The notes beneath the pieces are model-generated. The model was not told the DNA's origin. It did no database searches and was given only the letters and a program-made list of their open reading frames with translations. Both the position numbers and the translations under genes were made by a program. Below are positions 1 to 5,717 of a DNA stretch of 7,229 bases, piece by piece. Origin of the DNA: Comamonadaceae bacterium CG_4_10_14_3_um_filter_60_75 (GTDB lineage Bacteria; Pseudomonadota; Gammaproteobacteria; Burkholderiales; Burkholderiaceae_C); assembly GCA_002784245.1 (NCBI GenBank), contig PFKL01000131.1, positions 1 to 7,229 of the forward strand, read 5' to 3'. The stretch's first letter is position 1. The number at the start of each line of letters is the position of its first letter.

Positions 1-1
1 G

Positions 2-1033
2 GCAGCGCAGCATGGCATTTTGATCAAGGATGCACAGGCGCTGGAGCTGGCGCACAAGGCCAATGTGATCGTGTTCGACAAAACGGGGACGTTGACTGTG
101 GGTCATGCTCGCGTCAACGATTTTTTGGTGCCGCCTGGTGAAGATGCTAATCAATTGCTGGGCGTTGCCGCCGCGTTGCAAAGCGGCAGCAGTCACCCGC
201 TGGCACGCGCCGTGGTCGCCGCAGCGCAAGAAAAAAGACTGTCAACTCGCACCGTCAGTGCCGTTGTCAGTACACCCGGCAAAGGCCTGCAAGGCACTGT
301 AGACGGTGTGGACTACTGCCTTGGCAGCCTGCCGTGGATCACTGCACTGGGCGGCGACCTGGATCGGTTTACTGATGACATTGGCGCATTGCAAGCTCGC
401 GGAGCGACGATGGCGGTAATGGCACAACGCACAGATGCCGGTTTGGCTGTGATCGCTTTGATGGCCTTTGGCGACGAACCCAAGGCCAGTGCAGCCTCCG
501 CGATCACAACGTTGCGTGCCTTGGGTATCCGGGTGCTGATGCTCTCTGGTGATAACCAGGCGGCAGCGCAGGCGATGGCCCGGCGCGTGGGGCTGAACCC
601 AGACCAGGGAGAAGTGATCAGCGACGTGTTGCCGGGCGACAAAGCGGCGCATATTGCAGCGCTCAAGGCCAAAGGGCTGACGGTGGTGATGGTTGGCGAT
701 GGGGTTAACGACGCACCCGCCTTGGCCGCGGCTGATGTGGGCATGGCGATGGCCAACACCGGTGGCGGCACCGACGTGGCGATGCACGCCGCTGGCATCA
801 CGCTCATGCGTGGTGACTTGACACTGGTGGCCGCAGCCTTGGACATCTCGCACCGTACCGTCGCCAAAATCAGGCAAAACCTGTTTTGGGCCTTCATCTA
901 CAACGTGGTTGGCATCCCGCTGGCCGCCTTCGGCATACTGAACCCGGTGATGGCTGGCGCGGCGATGGCGTTGAGCTCGGTGAGCGTCATGAGCAACGCT
1001 TTGTTGCTCAAACGCTGGGCACCAAAGTTATAA
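2..1033 (+). CDS. copA: Copper-translocating P1B-type ATPase, C-terminal part (5' truncated by window edge)
   Basis: This is the C-terminal half of a heavy-metal P-type ATPase that exports Cu(I) across the cytoplasmic membrane using ATP. The frame is open to the left edge, where AAQHGILIKDA is already internal enzyme sequence, so the real start and the CPC membrane motif lie outside the window. 343 residues are visible. In order they show the phosphorylation motif DKTGTLT (Asp at visible residue 26), the nucleotide-binding His-Pro in SSHPLA (about 65-66), SGDN (182-185), and the hinge GDGVND (232-237). Two C-terminal membrane helices follow. They carry Tyr-Asn in WAFIYN (300-301) and Met/Ser in MAGAAMALSS (Met322, Ser326), the residues typical of Cu(I)-specific P1B-1 pumps. 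That makes Zn/Cd specificity unlikely. The gene ends with TAA and converges on minE 62 bases away. A CueR-type regulator would be expected upstream but cannot be seen here. Confidence 0.93.
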   Translation, partial: AAQHGILIKDAQALELAHKANVIVFDKTGTLTVGHARVNDFLVPPGEDANQLLGVAAALQSGSSHPLARAVVAAAQEKRLSTRTVSAVVSTPGKGLQGTVDGVDYCLGSLPWITALGGDLDRFTDDIGALQARGATMAVMAQRTDAGLAVIALMAFGDEPKASAASAITTLRALGIRVLMLSGDNQAAAQAMARRVGLNPDQGEVISDVLPGDKAAHIAALKAKGLTVVMVGDGVNDAPALAAADVGMAMANTGGGTDVAMHAAGITLMRGDLTLVAAALDISHRTVAKIRQNLFWAFIYNVVGIPLAAFGILNPVMAGAAMALSSVSVMSNALLLKRWAPKL

Positions 1034-1095
1034 GAAAAATTGGCCTTAAGCCCTTTTAAATCAAGCGTATAAAGCTATTTAAATTGTAGTAAAAA
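1034..1095. other. Short AT-rich convergent spacer between copA and minE
   Basis: This 62-base spacer separates two convergent stop codons. It is clearly AT-rich compared with both neighbours. It contains a 7-bp inverted repeat made only of A and T (TTTAAAT at 1055-1061, ATTTAAA at 1077-1083, 15-base loop). There is no GC-rich stem followed by a T-run, so I do not call an intrinsic terminator for either operon. The overall string resembles a decayed copy of the dispersed intergenic palindromes common in Comamonadaceae; that is an impression from memory. Confidence 0.4.
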
Positions 1096-1356
1096 TCAGT
1101 GCTTGTCGGGCAATTCGATCTTGACTTCAAGTACCTCAAGGTTGTCCTGGCGCTCCAGGTTGACCTTGATGTCATCAGGATCGATCTTGATGTACTTACT
1201 AATCACCGCAATCAGTTCGCGTTGCAGGGCGGGCAGGTAGTCGGGCGTGGCAGGACTGCGACCGTTGCGTTCATGCGCCAGGATGATCTGCAGGCGCTCT
1301 TTGGCCAGGCTAGCGGTTTTTTTCTTTTCACCCAGAAAAAACGAGAAAAACGACAT
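1096..1356 (-). CDS. minE: Cell division topological specificity factor MinE
   Basis: MinE binds membrane-bound MinD, displaces MinC and stimulates MinD ATP hydrolysis. This drives the pole-to-pole oscillation that frees midcell for FtsZ ring assembly. The 86-residue length is normal for the family. The N terminus MSFFSFFLGEKKK is a membrane-targeting segment. The following stretch to about residue 31 (SLAKERLQIILAHER) is the MinD-contact helix. Residues 32-86, beginning NGRSPATPDYLPALQREL, form the dimeric topological specificity domain. The ATG at 1354-1356 is chosen because it gives the family N terminus and because a strong Shine-Dalgarno, GGGGGA, lies about 10 bases upstream inside the last codons of minD. 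Only 4 bases separate the minD stop from this start, so the two genes are surely co-transcribed and probably translationally coupled. The same frame stays open upstream through minD, but that extension overlaps minD and has no MinE homology. Confidence 0.96.
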   Translation of the reverse strand: MSFFSFFLGEKKKTASLAKERLQIILAHERNGRSPATPDYLPALQRELIAVISKYIKIDPDDIKVNLERQDNLEVLEVKIELPDKH

Positions 1357-1360
1357 GGCT

Positions 1361-2176
1361 TTATTTTCCCCCGAACAGTCGAGCAAACAGACCTTGCTTG
1401 GGTGGCTCAGTGAAGCGCATCGGTTTGTCTTCACCCAAAAAACGGGCGACGACGTCCTTGTAGGCTTCAGACACGTCACTGCCTTCAAGATGCACGGCGG
1501 GAACGCCCTGGTTGGACGCTTGCAACACGGTTTCGCTCTCGGGGATGACGCCAATGAGTTTGATGCGCAGGATGTCCTGAATGTCTTGCAATGACAGCAT
1601 TTGGCCCTGGTTGACACGCAACGGGTTGTAGCGAGTAATGAGCAAGTGCTCTTTGACTGGCTCCAGGCCAGCCATGGCACGCTTGGTCTTGCTCGCCAGG
1701 ATGCCCAGGATGCGATCAGAATCACGCACGGAGGACACTTCCGGGTTGGTCACCACCAGCGCCTCATCGGCAAAGTGCATGGCCATCAGCGCACCGGTTT
1801 CGATACCCGCAGGGGAATCACAGATGATGTATTCAAAGTCCATGGCAGTCAGATCGGTGATGACTTTTTCAACACCGTCCTGGCTTAGCGCGTCTTTGTC
1901 ACGCGTTTGCGATGCCGCCAACACAAAGAGGTTGTCACATTGCTTGTCTTTGATGAGCGCCTGGTGCAGGTTGGCTTCACCATGAATGACGTTGATCAGG
2001 TCATAAACGACACGGCGCTCACAGCCCATGATCAGATCAAGATTGCGCAAGCCCACGTCAAAGTCAATCACGGCTGTCTTATGGCCTCGCATGGCCAACC
2101 CGGTCGCAAAGCTGGCGCTGGTGGTCGTTTTGCCGACACCACCTTTACCAGAGGTCACCACAATAATTTTGGTCAT
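1361..2176 (-). CDS. minD: Septum site-determining ATPase MinD
   Basis: MinD is the membrane-associated ATPase of the Min system. In its ATP-bound dimer it recruits MinC to the membrane to block FtsZ polymerisation, and MinE triggers its release. The 271-residue protein has all hallmarks of the ParA/MinD family. The deviant Walker A motif SGKGGVGKTT (9-18) contains the signature Lys11 and catalytic Lys16. The switch I segment is DFDVGLRNLD (39-48, around Asp38/Asp40), and the Walker B motif ends at Asp120 in IICDSPAGIE. The extreme C terminus KQGLFARLFGGK (260-271) is the amphipathic membrane-targeting helix. The ATG at 2174-2176 gives the canonical MTKIIVVTSGKGG start. The Shine-Dalgarno in front of it is weak (GAAAG about 12 bases upstream). 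The gene lies 39 bases after minC and 4 bases before minE, as in the usual minCDE operon. Confidence 0.98.
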   Translation of the reverse strand: MTKIIVVTSGKGGVGKTTTSASFATGLAMRGHKTAVIDFDVGLRNLDLIMGCERRVVYDLINVIHGEANLHQALIKDKQCDNLFVLAASQTRDKDALSQDGVEKVITDLTAMDFEYIICDSPAGIETGALMAMHFADEALVVTNPEVSSVRDSDRILGILASKTKRAMAGLEPVKEHLLITRYNPLRVNQGQMLSLQDIQDILRIKLIGVIPESETVLQASNQGVPAVHLEGSDVSEAYKDVVARFLGEDKPMRFTEPPKQGLFARLFGGK

Positions 2177-2215
2177 AGCAACAAAACGCTTTCAGAGAAT
2201 GCAAAAAAATAAAGT

Positions 2216-2968
2216 TCAGGAGGACACTGCTTCAAACAGCAAATTTTCTTGTCCGTCATCGCTCAGGCGAACTTGTGCCAACTTGCCCTGAATCGCCGTG
2301 GGCAGGGAATTTTCGCTCGTGCGGTAAACACCCGCAATCGAAATCAGCTCGGGCTCAAGGCACGTTGAAAAAATACGTGCTTTGGTATTGCCACTGGCGC
2401 CGGCCATGGCTTTGCCACGCAAAGGCGCATAGACGTGAATATTGCCATCAGCCACCACCTCACCGCCCGGATTGACCATTGCCAGAACCACCAGATCGGC
2501 GCCACGGGCATAGATTTTTTGCCCTGAACGCACTGGTTTGTCGACGATCATTGTTGACGGTCCGCGCACCTCATGCACCACCTCGCGCACGACCTCCTTG
2601 ACCACTTCAACGGGTACAACCGTCTGCAGCCTTGTCGGTTTGGCAATCACGGGCTCTTCGTTGGCAACCACCAGGTTGAAAATACCGGCAAGTCGCTGGT
2701 CCTCAGGGCGTGCGCTGCGCAATGCCACAGGCTTGAGCTTGCATGCCAACAAGGCTTTGGTCAATGATTGAAGGTCTTCGGCCGTCAGCGCGGTTGTCAA
2801 TTTTTGGCAGTCAATGATGACCGCATCACCTTCAAAAAAGTCAGCGCTGTCGCTACCTGGCCCGTAGGTTTGAAGGAGTTCCTGACTGGTTTGCTGCACC
2901 TTGTCCTTTTTTAGCAAAAGCGCCATCAGTGGCAATTGCGCGCTTTTGATATCAAAGGAATTAGACAC
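2216..2968 (-). CDS. minC: Septum formation inhibitor MinC (GTG start proposed)
   Basis: MinC is the effector of the Min system and prevents FtsZ polymerisation and bundling near the poles when bound to MinD. With the GTG at 2966-2968 the protein has 250 residues. The N-terminal FtsZ-inhibiting domain runs from FDIKSAQLPLMALLLKK to about residue 105. A Val/Glu-rich linker with repeated EVV units follows (about 117-134). The C-terminal beta-helical dimerisation and MinD-binding domain includes the conserved RSGQKIYA (147-154), the ANPGG-like MVNPGGEVVADGNIHVY segment, APLRGKAMAG, and the ELISIAGVY strand (208-215). The start is uncertain. Another in-frame GTG at 3011-3013 would add 15 residues unlike the family N terminus. 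Neither has a convincing Shine-Dalgarno. I prefer the downstream GTG because VSNSFDIKSAQLPL lines up with the start of beta-proteobacterial MinC. It is the first gene of minCDE. Confidence 0.93.
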   Translation of the reverse strand: MSNSFDIKSAQLPLMALLLKKDKVQQTSQELLQTYGPGSDSADFFEGDAVIIDCQKLTTALTAEDLQSLTKALLACKLKPVALRSARPEDQRLAGIFNLVVANEEPVIAKPTRLQTVVPVEVVKEVVREVVHEVRGPSTMIVDKPVRSGQKIYARGADLVVLAMVNPGGEVVADGNIHVYAPLRGKAMAGASGNTKARIFSTCLEPELISIAGVYRTSENSLPTAIQGKLAQVRLSDDGQENLLFEAVSS

Positions 2969-3100
2969 GTAAAGATGAATTTTGGTGAGTTGGAAGAGTT
3001 GCTTTGTTCGCACCCAAATCTTAACTGATACCGGGTCGCGATCGCGCTGCGCTCAGGTGCGTACAGTCAGTGTGATTTTTTGTATTCTTTACTGATTTAA

Positions 3101-3127
3101 TCTATCTCAATAGCAGTAGTAGATAGA
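3101..3127. repeat. 7-bp inverted repeat, possible operator upstream of minC
   Basis: TCTATCT (3101-3107) and AGATAGA (3121-3127) are perfect complements separated by 13 bases. A direct repeat TTTAATCT occurs at 3096-3103 and again at 3134-3141, framing this structure. The spacing of half-sites could suit a dimeric regulator near the minC promoter. No family can be assigned, and chance occurrence in AT-rich DNA is possible. Confidence 0.25.
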
Positions 3128-3258
3128 GTCAGGTTTAATCTGGGGACAAGCGCAATAAAACTTTAACAATCAATAGGTTGGTGTTGGGACACCTGTGTGG
3201 ATGGCGGTCAGGTTAGGTTCGGGTTGGGAATGAGCAACTTTCAGGTCTCTGCATGATC

Positions 3259-3267
3259 TGTGGATAA
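3259..3267 (+). promoter_or_regulatory. Perfect DnaA box TGTGGATAA
   Basis: The 9-mer equals the reverse complement of the strict consensus DnaA box TTATCCACA. It lies between the ccmI terminator and minC, with an imperfect box on the opposite strand sense (TTATCAACA, one mismatch) starting 28 bases further on. A single perfect 9-mer occurs by chance in a genome, so the function claim rests on the cluster rather than this site alone. Confidence 0.45.
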
Positions 3268-3286
3268 CACCACTGTTGCAAGGAAT

Positions 3287-3295
3287 TTATCAACA
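3287..3295 (-). promoter_or_regulatory. DnaA-box-like 9-mer TTATCAACA (one mismatch)
   Basis: Read on the plus strand the sequence is TTATCAACA, which differs from TTATCCACA only at the sixth base. Its orientation is opposite to the perfect box at 3259-3267, so the two face each other with 19 bases between them. Two further weak sites with two mismatches each are at 3141-3149 (TGGGGACAA) and 3196-3204 (TGTGGATGG). Confidence 0.3.
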
Positions 3296-3320
3296 GCTTT
3301 ATCAGAAAAAAATAAAGCAA

Positions 3321-3359
3321 AAAAAACCAGATTCAAGCGCCGCCTGAATCTGGTTTTTT
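3321..3359 (-). terminator. Intrinsic terminator of the ccm operon, probably bidirectional in form
   Basis: The arms AAAAAACCAGATTCA (3321-3335) and TGAATCTGGTTTTTT (3345-3359) are perfectly complementary over 15 bases around a 9-base loop. On the minus strand the stem ends in a run of eight T, about 20 bases after the ccmI stop codon. This is the expected place to end the ccm transcript and insulate minCDE from read-through. The plus strand also ends in six T, but no plus-strand gene leads into it. Confidence 0.88.
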
Positions 3360-3379
3360 GTCGGTCAGTTGTTGTCAGG

Positions 3380-4735
3380 TCAGAGTTTGGCTTTGGCGCT
3401 GGCAATCTCGGCACGGACCTGTTCGGTATCTGGCGACTCTGGCGGCAGCACGGTTAGTACCGTCTCCCAGTGACCTATCGCTTTGGCGTAGTCGGCGGCT
3501 TGATAGGCAGCCTGTCCTGCCATCATCAGGGCCATAGGGTTTTTTGGATCGACTTTAAGCACTTTATTGATAAGTGTGATCGGTTGACCGTTCAGGCTGC
3601 CGTTGGCACTCATGGCCAATAAGTCGGCGTACTGCAACATGACTTCAGGGTCGGTGTCGAGCAACTTGCCAGTCTTGGCGTATGCCTGTTCAGCCTCTTT
3701 GAGCTTGCCTTGTACCTTGTAAGCACGCGCCAGGCGCGCCCAACCAGCCGTATCGTCCGGGTTGTCTTTCAGGCGCGTGGCCAGGCGATCCACCATTTGA
3801 TTGACCAGTTCGGCATCATTGGCTGCACCAGGCGCAGCACGGGGCCCAGCGGCTTGCATTGGCGCTTGGTCAGAGCCTGTTGCATTGCCAATGAGCGGCA
3901 TGCCCGCCCTGGCACGCGCGTCATTGACGTTAGCTTCAATTTGTTGGGCATCGGGTGAGCCGGGTTCCAGGATGGCCAGCAGCTTCTCCCACTCAGCAGC
4001 GGCTATTTTGAAATCAGCGCGTCGGTAAGCTGCCACCCCCGACATCATCAGGCCCATGGGATGATGGGGGTTGATGGCCAGTGCTTTCTTGACCAACTCT
4101 ATTGGTCGACCTTCGATGTTGTTGTTGTTTTTGACGGCCAATAAATCGGCAAACTCGACCATGATGTCGGCGTCGGTGTTGATTGCGTCACCCACTTTTT
4201 TGAAGGTTTCTTCGGCTTCGTCGAGTTTGCCCATCACCACGTAGGAACGTGCCAACATAGCCCAACCTTTTGGGTTGTCTGGATCGGCCTTGAGTTTGGC
4301 GATGAGGTTGTCAACCATTTGCTGGATTTGTGGGTCAGCTATTTGACCGCCGCCAGGAATTGGGTTGATAGCGCCTGGGTTACCCAACTGCAGGTAGACA
4401 CCCACGGCCAGCACAGGGATAGCCACGCTGATGATGGCTGAGGTAAGTTTGGGCGTTAGAAAGCTGTGTGGTTGCGCGCTTTGCGGGGCTTCATAGCTTT
4501 GGGTATCGTCAAGCAAGCGCAGTTGTAACTCGTCGCGGCTGGTTTCAAAGTCTTGCTGGCTGATCACACCGCGCGCCAGGTCGTTCTCAAGCGCTTTAAG
4601 CTGGTCACGGTGAATCTCGGCGTTCAGACGTTCACTGCTGATACCCGAACCGGATTTTTGGCGCCACAGAGGGTAAGCGAGCCACGCGATAACAAGCAGC
4701 GTCATGACCGCTGCGATGGCAATAAAAGCATTCAT
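3380..4735 (-). CDS. ccmI: Cytochrome c biogenesis TPR protein CcmI (CycH), with duplicated TPR domain
   Basis: CcmI is the apocytochrome c chaperone of System I. It is a membrane protein whose periplasmic TPR domain holds the C terminus of apocytochrome c and hands it to CcmH/CcmF for haem attachment. This 451-residue protein starts with a transmembrane helix (about 4-24). A cytoplasmic coiled-coil-like segment follows (about 33-76, RLNAEIHRDQLKALENDLARG), then a second transmembrane helix (about 97-117). The periplasmic part contains the TPR signature PDNPKGWAMLARSYVVMGKL (152-171) and repeats the whole unit at about 310-451 (PDDTAGWARLARAYKVQGKL, 326-345). An Ala/Pro-rich linker lies at about 279-309. 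The two copies align without gaps over about 137 positions, with just under half identical by hand count. The ATG overlaps the ccmH stop as ATGA. This is the last gene of the operon and a strong terminator follows. The TPR copies are imperfect, so exact repeat borders are approximate. Confidence 0.94.
   Translation of the reverse strand: MNAFIAIAAVMTLLVIAWLAYPLWRQKSGSGISSERLNAEIHRDQLKALENDLARGVISQQDFETSRDELQLRLLDDTQSYEAPQSAQPHSFLTPKLTSAIISVAIPVLAVGVYLQLGNPGAINPIPGGGQIADPQIQQMVDNLIAKLKADPDNPKGWAMLARSYVVMGKLDEAEETFKKVGDAINTDADIMVEFADLLAVKNNNNIEGRPIELVKKALAINPHHPMGLMMSGVAAYRRADFKIAAAEWEKLLAILEPGSPDAQQIEANVNDARARAGMPLIGNATGSDQAPMQAAGPRAAPGAANDAELVNQMVDRLATRLKDNPDDTAGWARLARAYKVQGKLKEAEQAYAKTGKLLDTDPEVMLQYADLLAMSANGSLNGQPITLINKVLKVDPKNPMALMMAGQAAYQAADYAKAIGHWETVLTVLPPESPDTEQVRAEIASAKAKL
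3383..4321 (-). repeat. Tandem intragenic duplication of the CcmI periplasmic domain
   Basis: Residues about 139-278 of CcmI (3902-4321) and about 310-451 (3383-3808) are paralogous copies of one domain. Shared landmarks in the same order are MVD, GWA.LAR.Y, GKL.EAE, ADLLA, P.NPMALMM/P.HPMGLMM, AAY..AD and SPD. Protein identity is a little under one half and the DNA copies have clearly diverged, so the duplication is old rather than a recent slippage or assembly artefact. Confidence 0.85.
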
Positions 4736-5196
4736 TTTGAAGATTCAGTCTCTTGAAGAAGGGCTAGCGCTTTGGCGCGTTGTTCGGCGTCCAGCGGCAT
4801 GGTGTTGGCGTTGCTTTGGGTTGTCCGGATGGTACGAACGAGCAGCCAGATGGCCCCCAGTAGCAGCAGCAGAGGGCCAAACCATAATAACCAGGTGGTG
4901 GGTTTGACTGGCGGCTGGTAGAGCACGAAGTCACCGTAACGGCTGACCAGAAATTCCTTGATTTCGGCGTCGGATTTACCGGATTTGATCAGCGAGCGCA
5001 CCTCACGGCGCAAGTCGTTGGCCAGTTCGGCGCGCGAGCCCGCGAGTGACTCGTTTTGGCAGACCAGACAGCGCAGGTCTTCGGCGATGGCAATCAGGCG
5101 TTGTTCAACAATCGGGTCATCGGCAAGTGCCGGGGCTTCAGCGGCGGTGGAAAGCTGTGTTGACAGGGCCAGCAAAAGTGCAAGCAGGAATCTCAT
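4732..5196 (-). CDS. ccmH: Cytochrome c-type biogenesis thiol-disulphide protein CcmH (CycL)
   Basis: CcmH is a membrane-anchored periplasmic thioredox protein that resolves the mixed disulphide on apocytochrome c and takes part in haem ligation with CcmF and CcmI. The 154-residue protein has a cleavable signal peptide (about 1-19, ending near TAAEA). The family motif LRCLVCQNESLAGSRAELA has cysteines 43 and 46. A conserved segment VSRYGDFVLYQPPVKPTTWLLW (85-106) runs into a transmembrane helix (about 102-121), followed by a short cytoplasmic tail. This is the short, single-domain form, with the TPR part encoded separately as ccmI; Escherichia coli CcmH fuses the two. Start ATG (5194-5196) overlaps the ccmG stop and its own stop overlaps the ccmI start, both as ATGA. 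Confidence 0.97.
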   Translation of the reverse strand: MRFLLALLLALSTQLSTAAEAPALADDPIVEQRLIAIAEDLRCLVCQNESLAGSRAELANDLRREVRSLIKSGKSDAEIKEFLVSRYGDFVLYQPPVKPTTWLLWFGPLLLLLGAIWLLVRTIRTTQSNANTMPLDAEQRAKALALLQETESSK

Positions 5197-5717
5197 TTTT
5201 GCAGCTCCCGAATCAGGGGAATCAACTTCTCTTGAATCGACGTTTCGGTGAATGGTCCAATTTGTTTGTAGCGGATGGTGCCTGCTTTGTCGATTAAAAA
5301 GCTCTCGGGCACACCATAGACACCAAAGTTGATACCGATGCGTCCGTCACGGTCGGCAATGGCCATGTCATAGGGATTACCGTAACGCGCAAGCCATTGC
5401 AAACCGTCCTGATCCTTGTCTTTGTAGTCCAGGCCAATGATCGGAATCATCTTGCTTTTTGAAAATTCGACTAACAGAGGGTGCTCTTCACGGCAGGCCA
5501 CGCACCACGACGCCCAGGTGTTGAGCAACCAGACCTTGCCCAACATGTCCTGTTTGGTCAGCGTCAGGGTGGCGTTGTGTAAGTTGGGAGCGGAAAAATC
5601 AGGCGCTGGCTTGCCGATCAGCGGCGACGGGATTTCACGCGGGTCGCGTGTCAAGCCGATGGCCAGAAAGATCACAAGGACGGCAAAGATCACCAGCGGG
5701 ATGTAAGCCTTTTTCAT
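5193..5717 (-). CDS. ccmG: Thiol:disulphide interchange protein CcmG (DsbE)
   Basis: CcmG is a membrane-tethered periplasmic thioredoxin-like reductase that keeps the CXXCH cysteines of apocytochrome c reduced, drawing electrons from CcdA or DsbD. The 174-residue protein has one N-terminal anchor helix (about 5-22). A thioredoxin fold follows, with active site WASWCVACREEHP (Cys72 and Cys75) and cis-proline loop GVYGVPESFLID (Pro137). The dipeptide between the cysteines is Val-Ala rather than the Pro-Thr of the E. coli protein; other residues of the family signature are intact, so it should be active. The ATG at 5715-5717 is chosen because it gives MKKAYIPL, a typical anchor start, and overlaps the ccmF stop as ATGA. 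A longer in-frame opening back to 5822 lies inside ccmF and encodes no signal sequence. Confidence 0.96.
   Translation of the reverse strand: MKKAYIPLVIFAVLVIFLAIGLTRDPREIPSPLIGKPAPDFSAPNLHNATLTLTKQDMLGKVWLLNTWASWCVACREEHPLLVEFSKSKMIPIIGLDYKDKDQDGLQWLARYGNPYDMAIADRDGRIGINFGVYGVPESFLIDKAGTIRYKQIGPFTETSIQEKLIPLIRELQK

Larger units (their letters stand above)
2969..3320. other. Non-coding region upstream of minCDE with oriC-like elements
   Basis: This gap of about 350 bases contains no credible gene on either strand. It should carry the minC promoter, but I found no good -35/-10 pair reading towards minC. The best -35 is TTGAGA on the minus strand at 3110-3105, with only poor -10 candidates. 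Reading on the plus strand, an AT-rich segment (about 3074-3110) is followed by TAG-type triplets (3111-3126). DnaA-box-like 9-mers then occur at 3141, 3196, 3259 (perfect) and 3287. A two-tier G-quadruplex motif lies at 3211-3228. Near the minC end is the palindrome CGCGATCGCG (3037-3046). The arrangement suggests DnaA binding, either for control of min transcription or as a replication origin. Neither role is shown by sequence alone. Confidence 0.4.

Noticed and set aside
242..897. Two long open frames on the minus strand opposite the copper ATPase
   Set aside because: They are antisense to an intact, well-conserved gene, with low-complexity Ala/Ser or His/Arg composition typical of shadow frames in GC-rich DNA.
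1096..1725. A 209-residue open frame on the minus strand ending with MinE
   Set aside because: Only the last 86 residues are MinE. The extension runs through minD in another frame, has no family resemblance, and minE has its own ATG and strong Shine-Dalgarno.
3037..3046. Palindrome CGCGATCGCG as a regulatory or partition site
   Set aside because: A 10-base GC-rich palindrome is expected by chance in such DNA. It does not match a parS site, and no second copy is seen in the gap.
3260..3457. A 65-residue plus-strand frame in the ccmI/minC gap
   Set aside because: It starts in the DnaA-box region, reads through the terminator hairpin and ends inside ccmI antisense. There is no Shine-Dalgarno or recognisable domain.
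5499..5510. CcmG active site WCVAC lacking the usual proline as a sign of inactivity
   Set aside because: Both cysteines and the cis-proline loop are intact, and variation of the two intervening residues is tolerated in this family.
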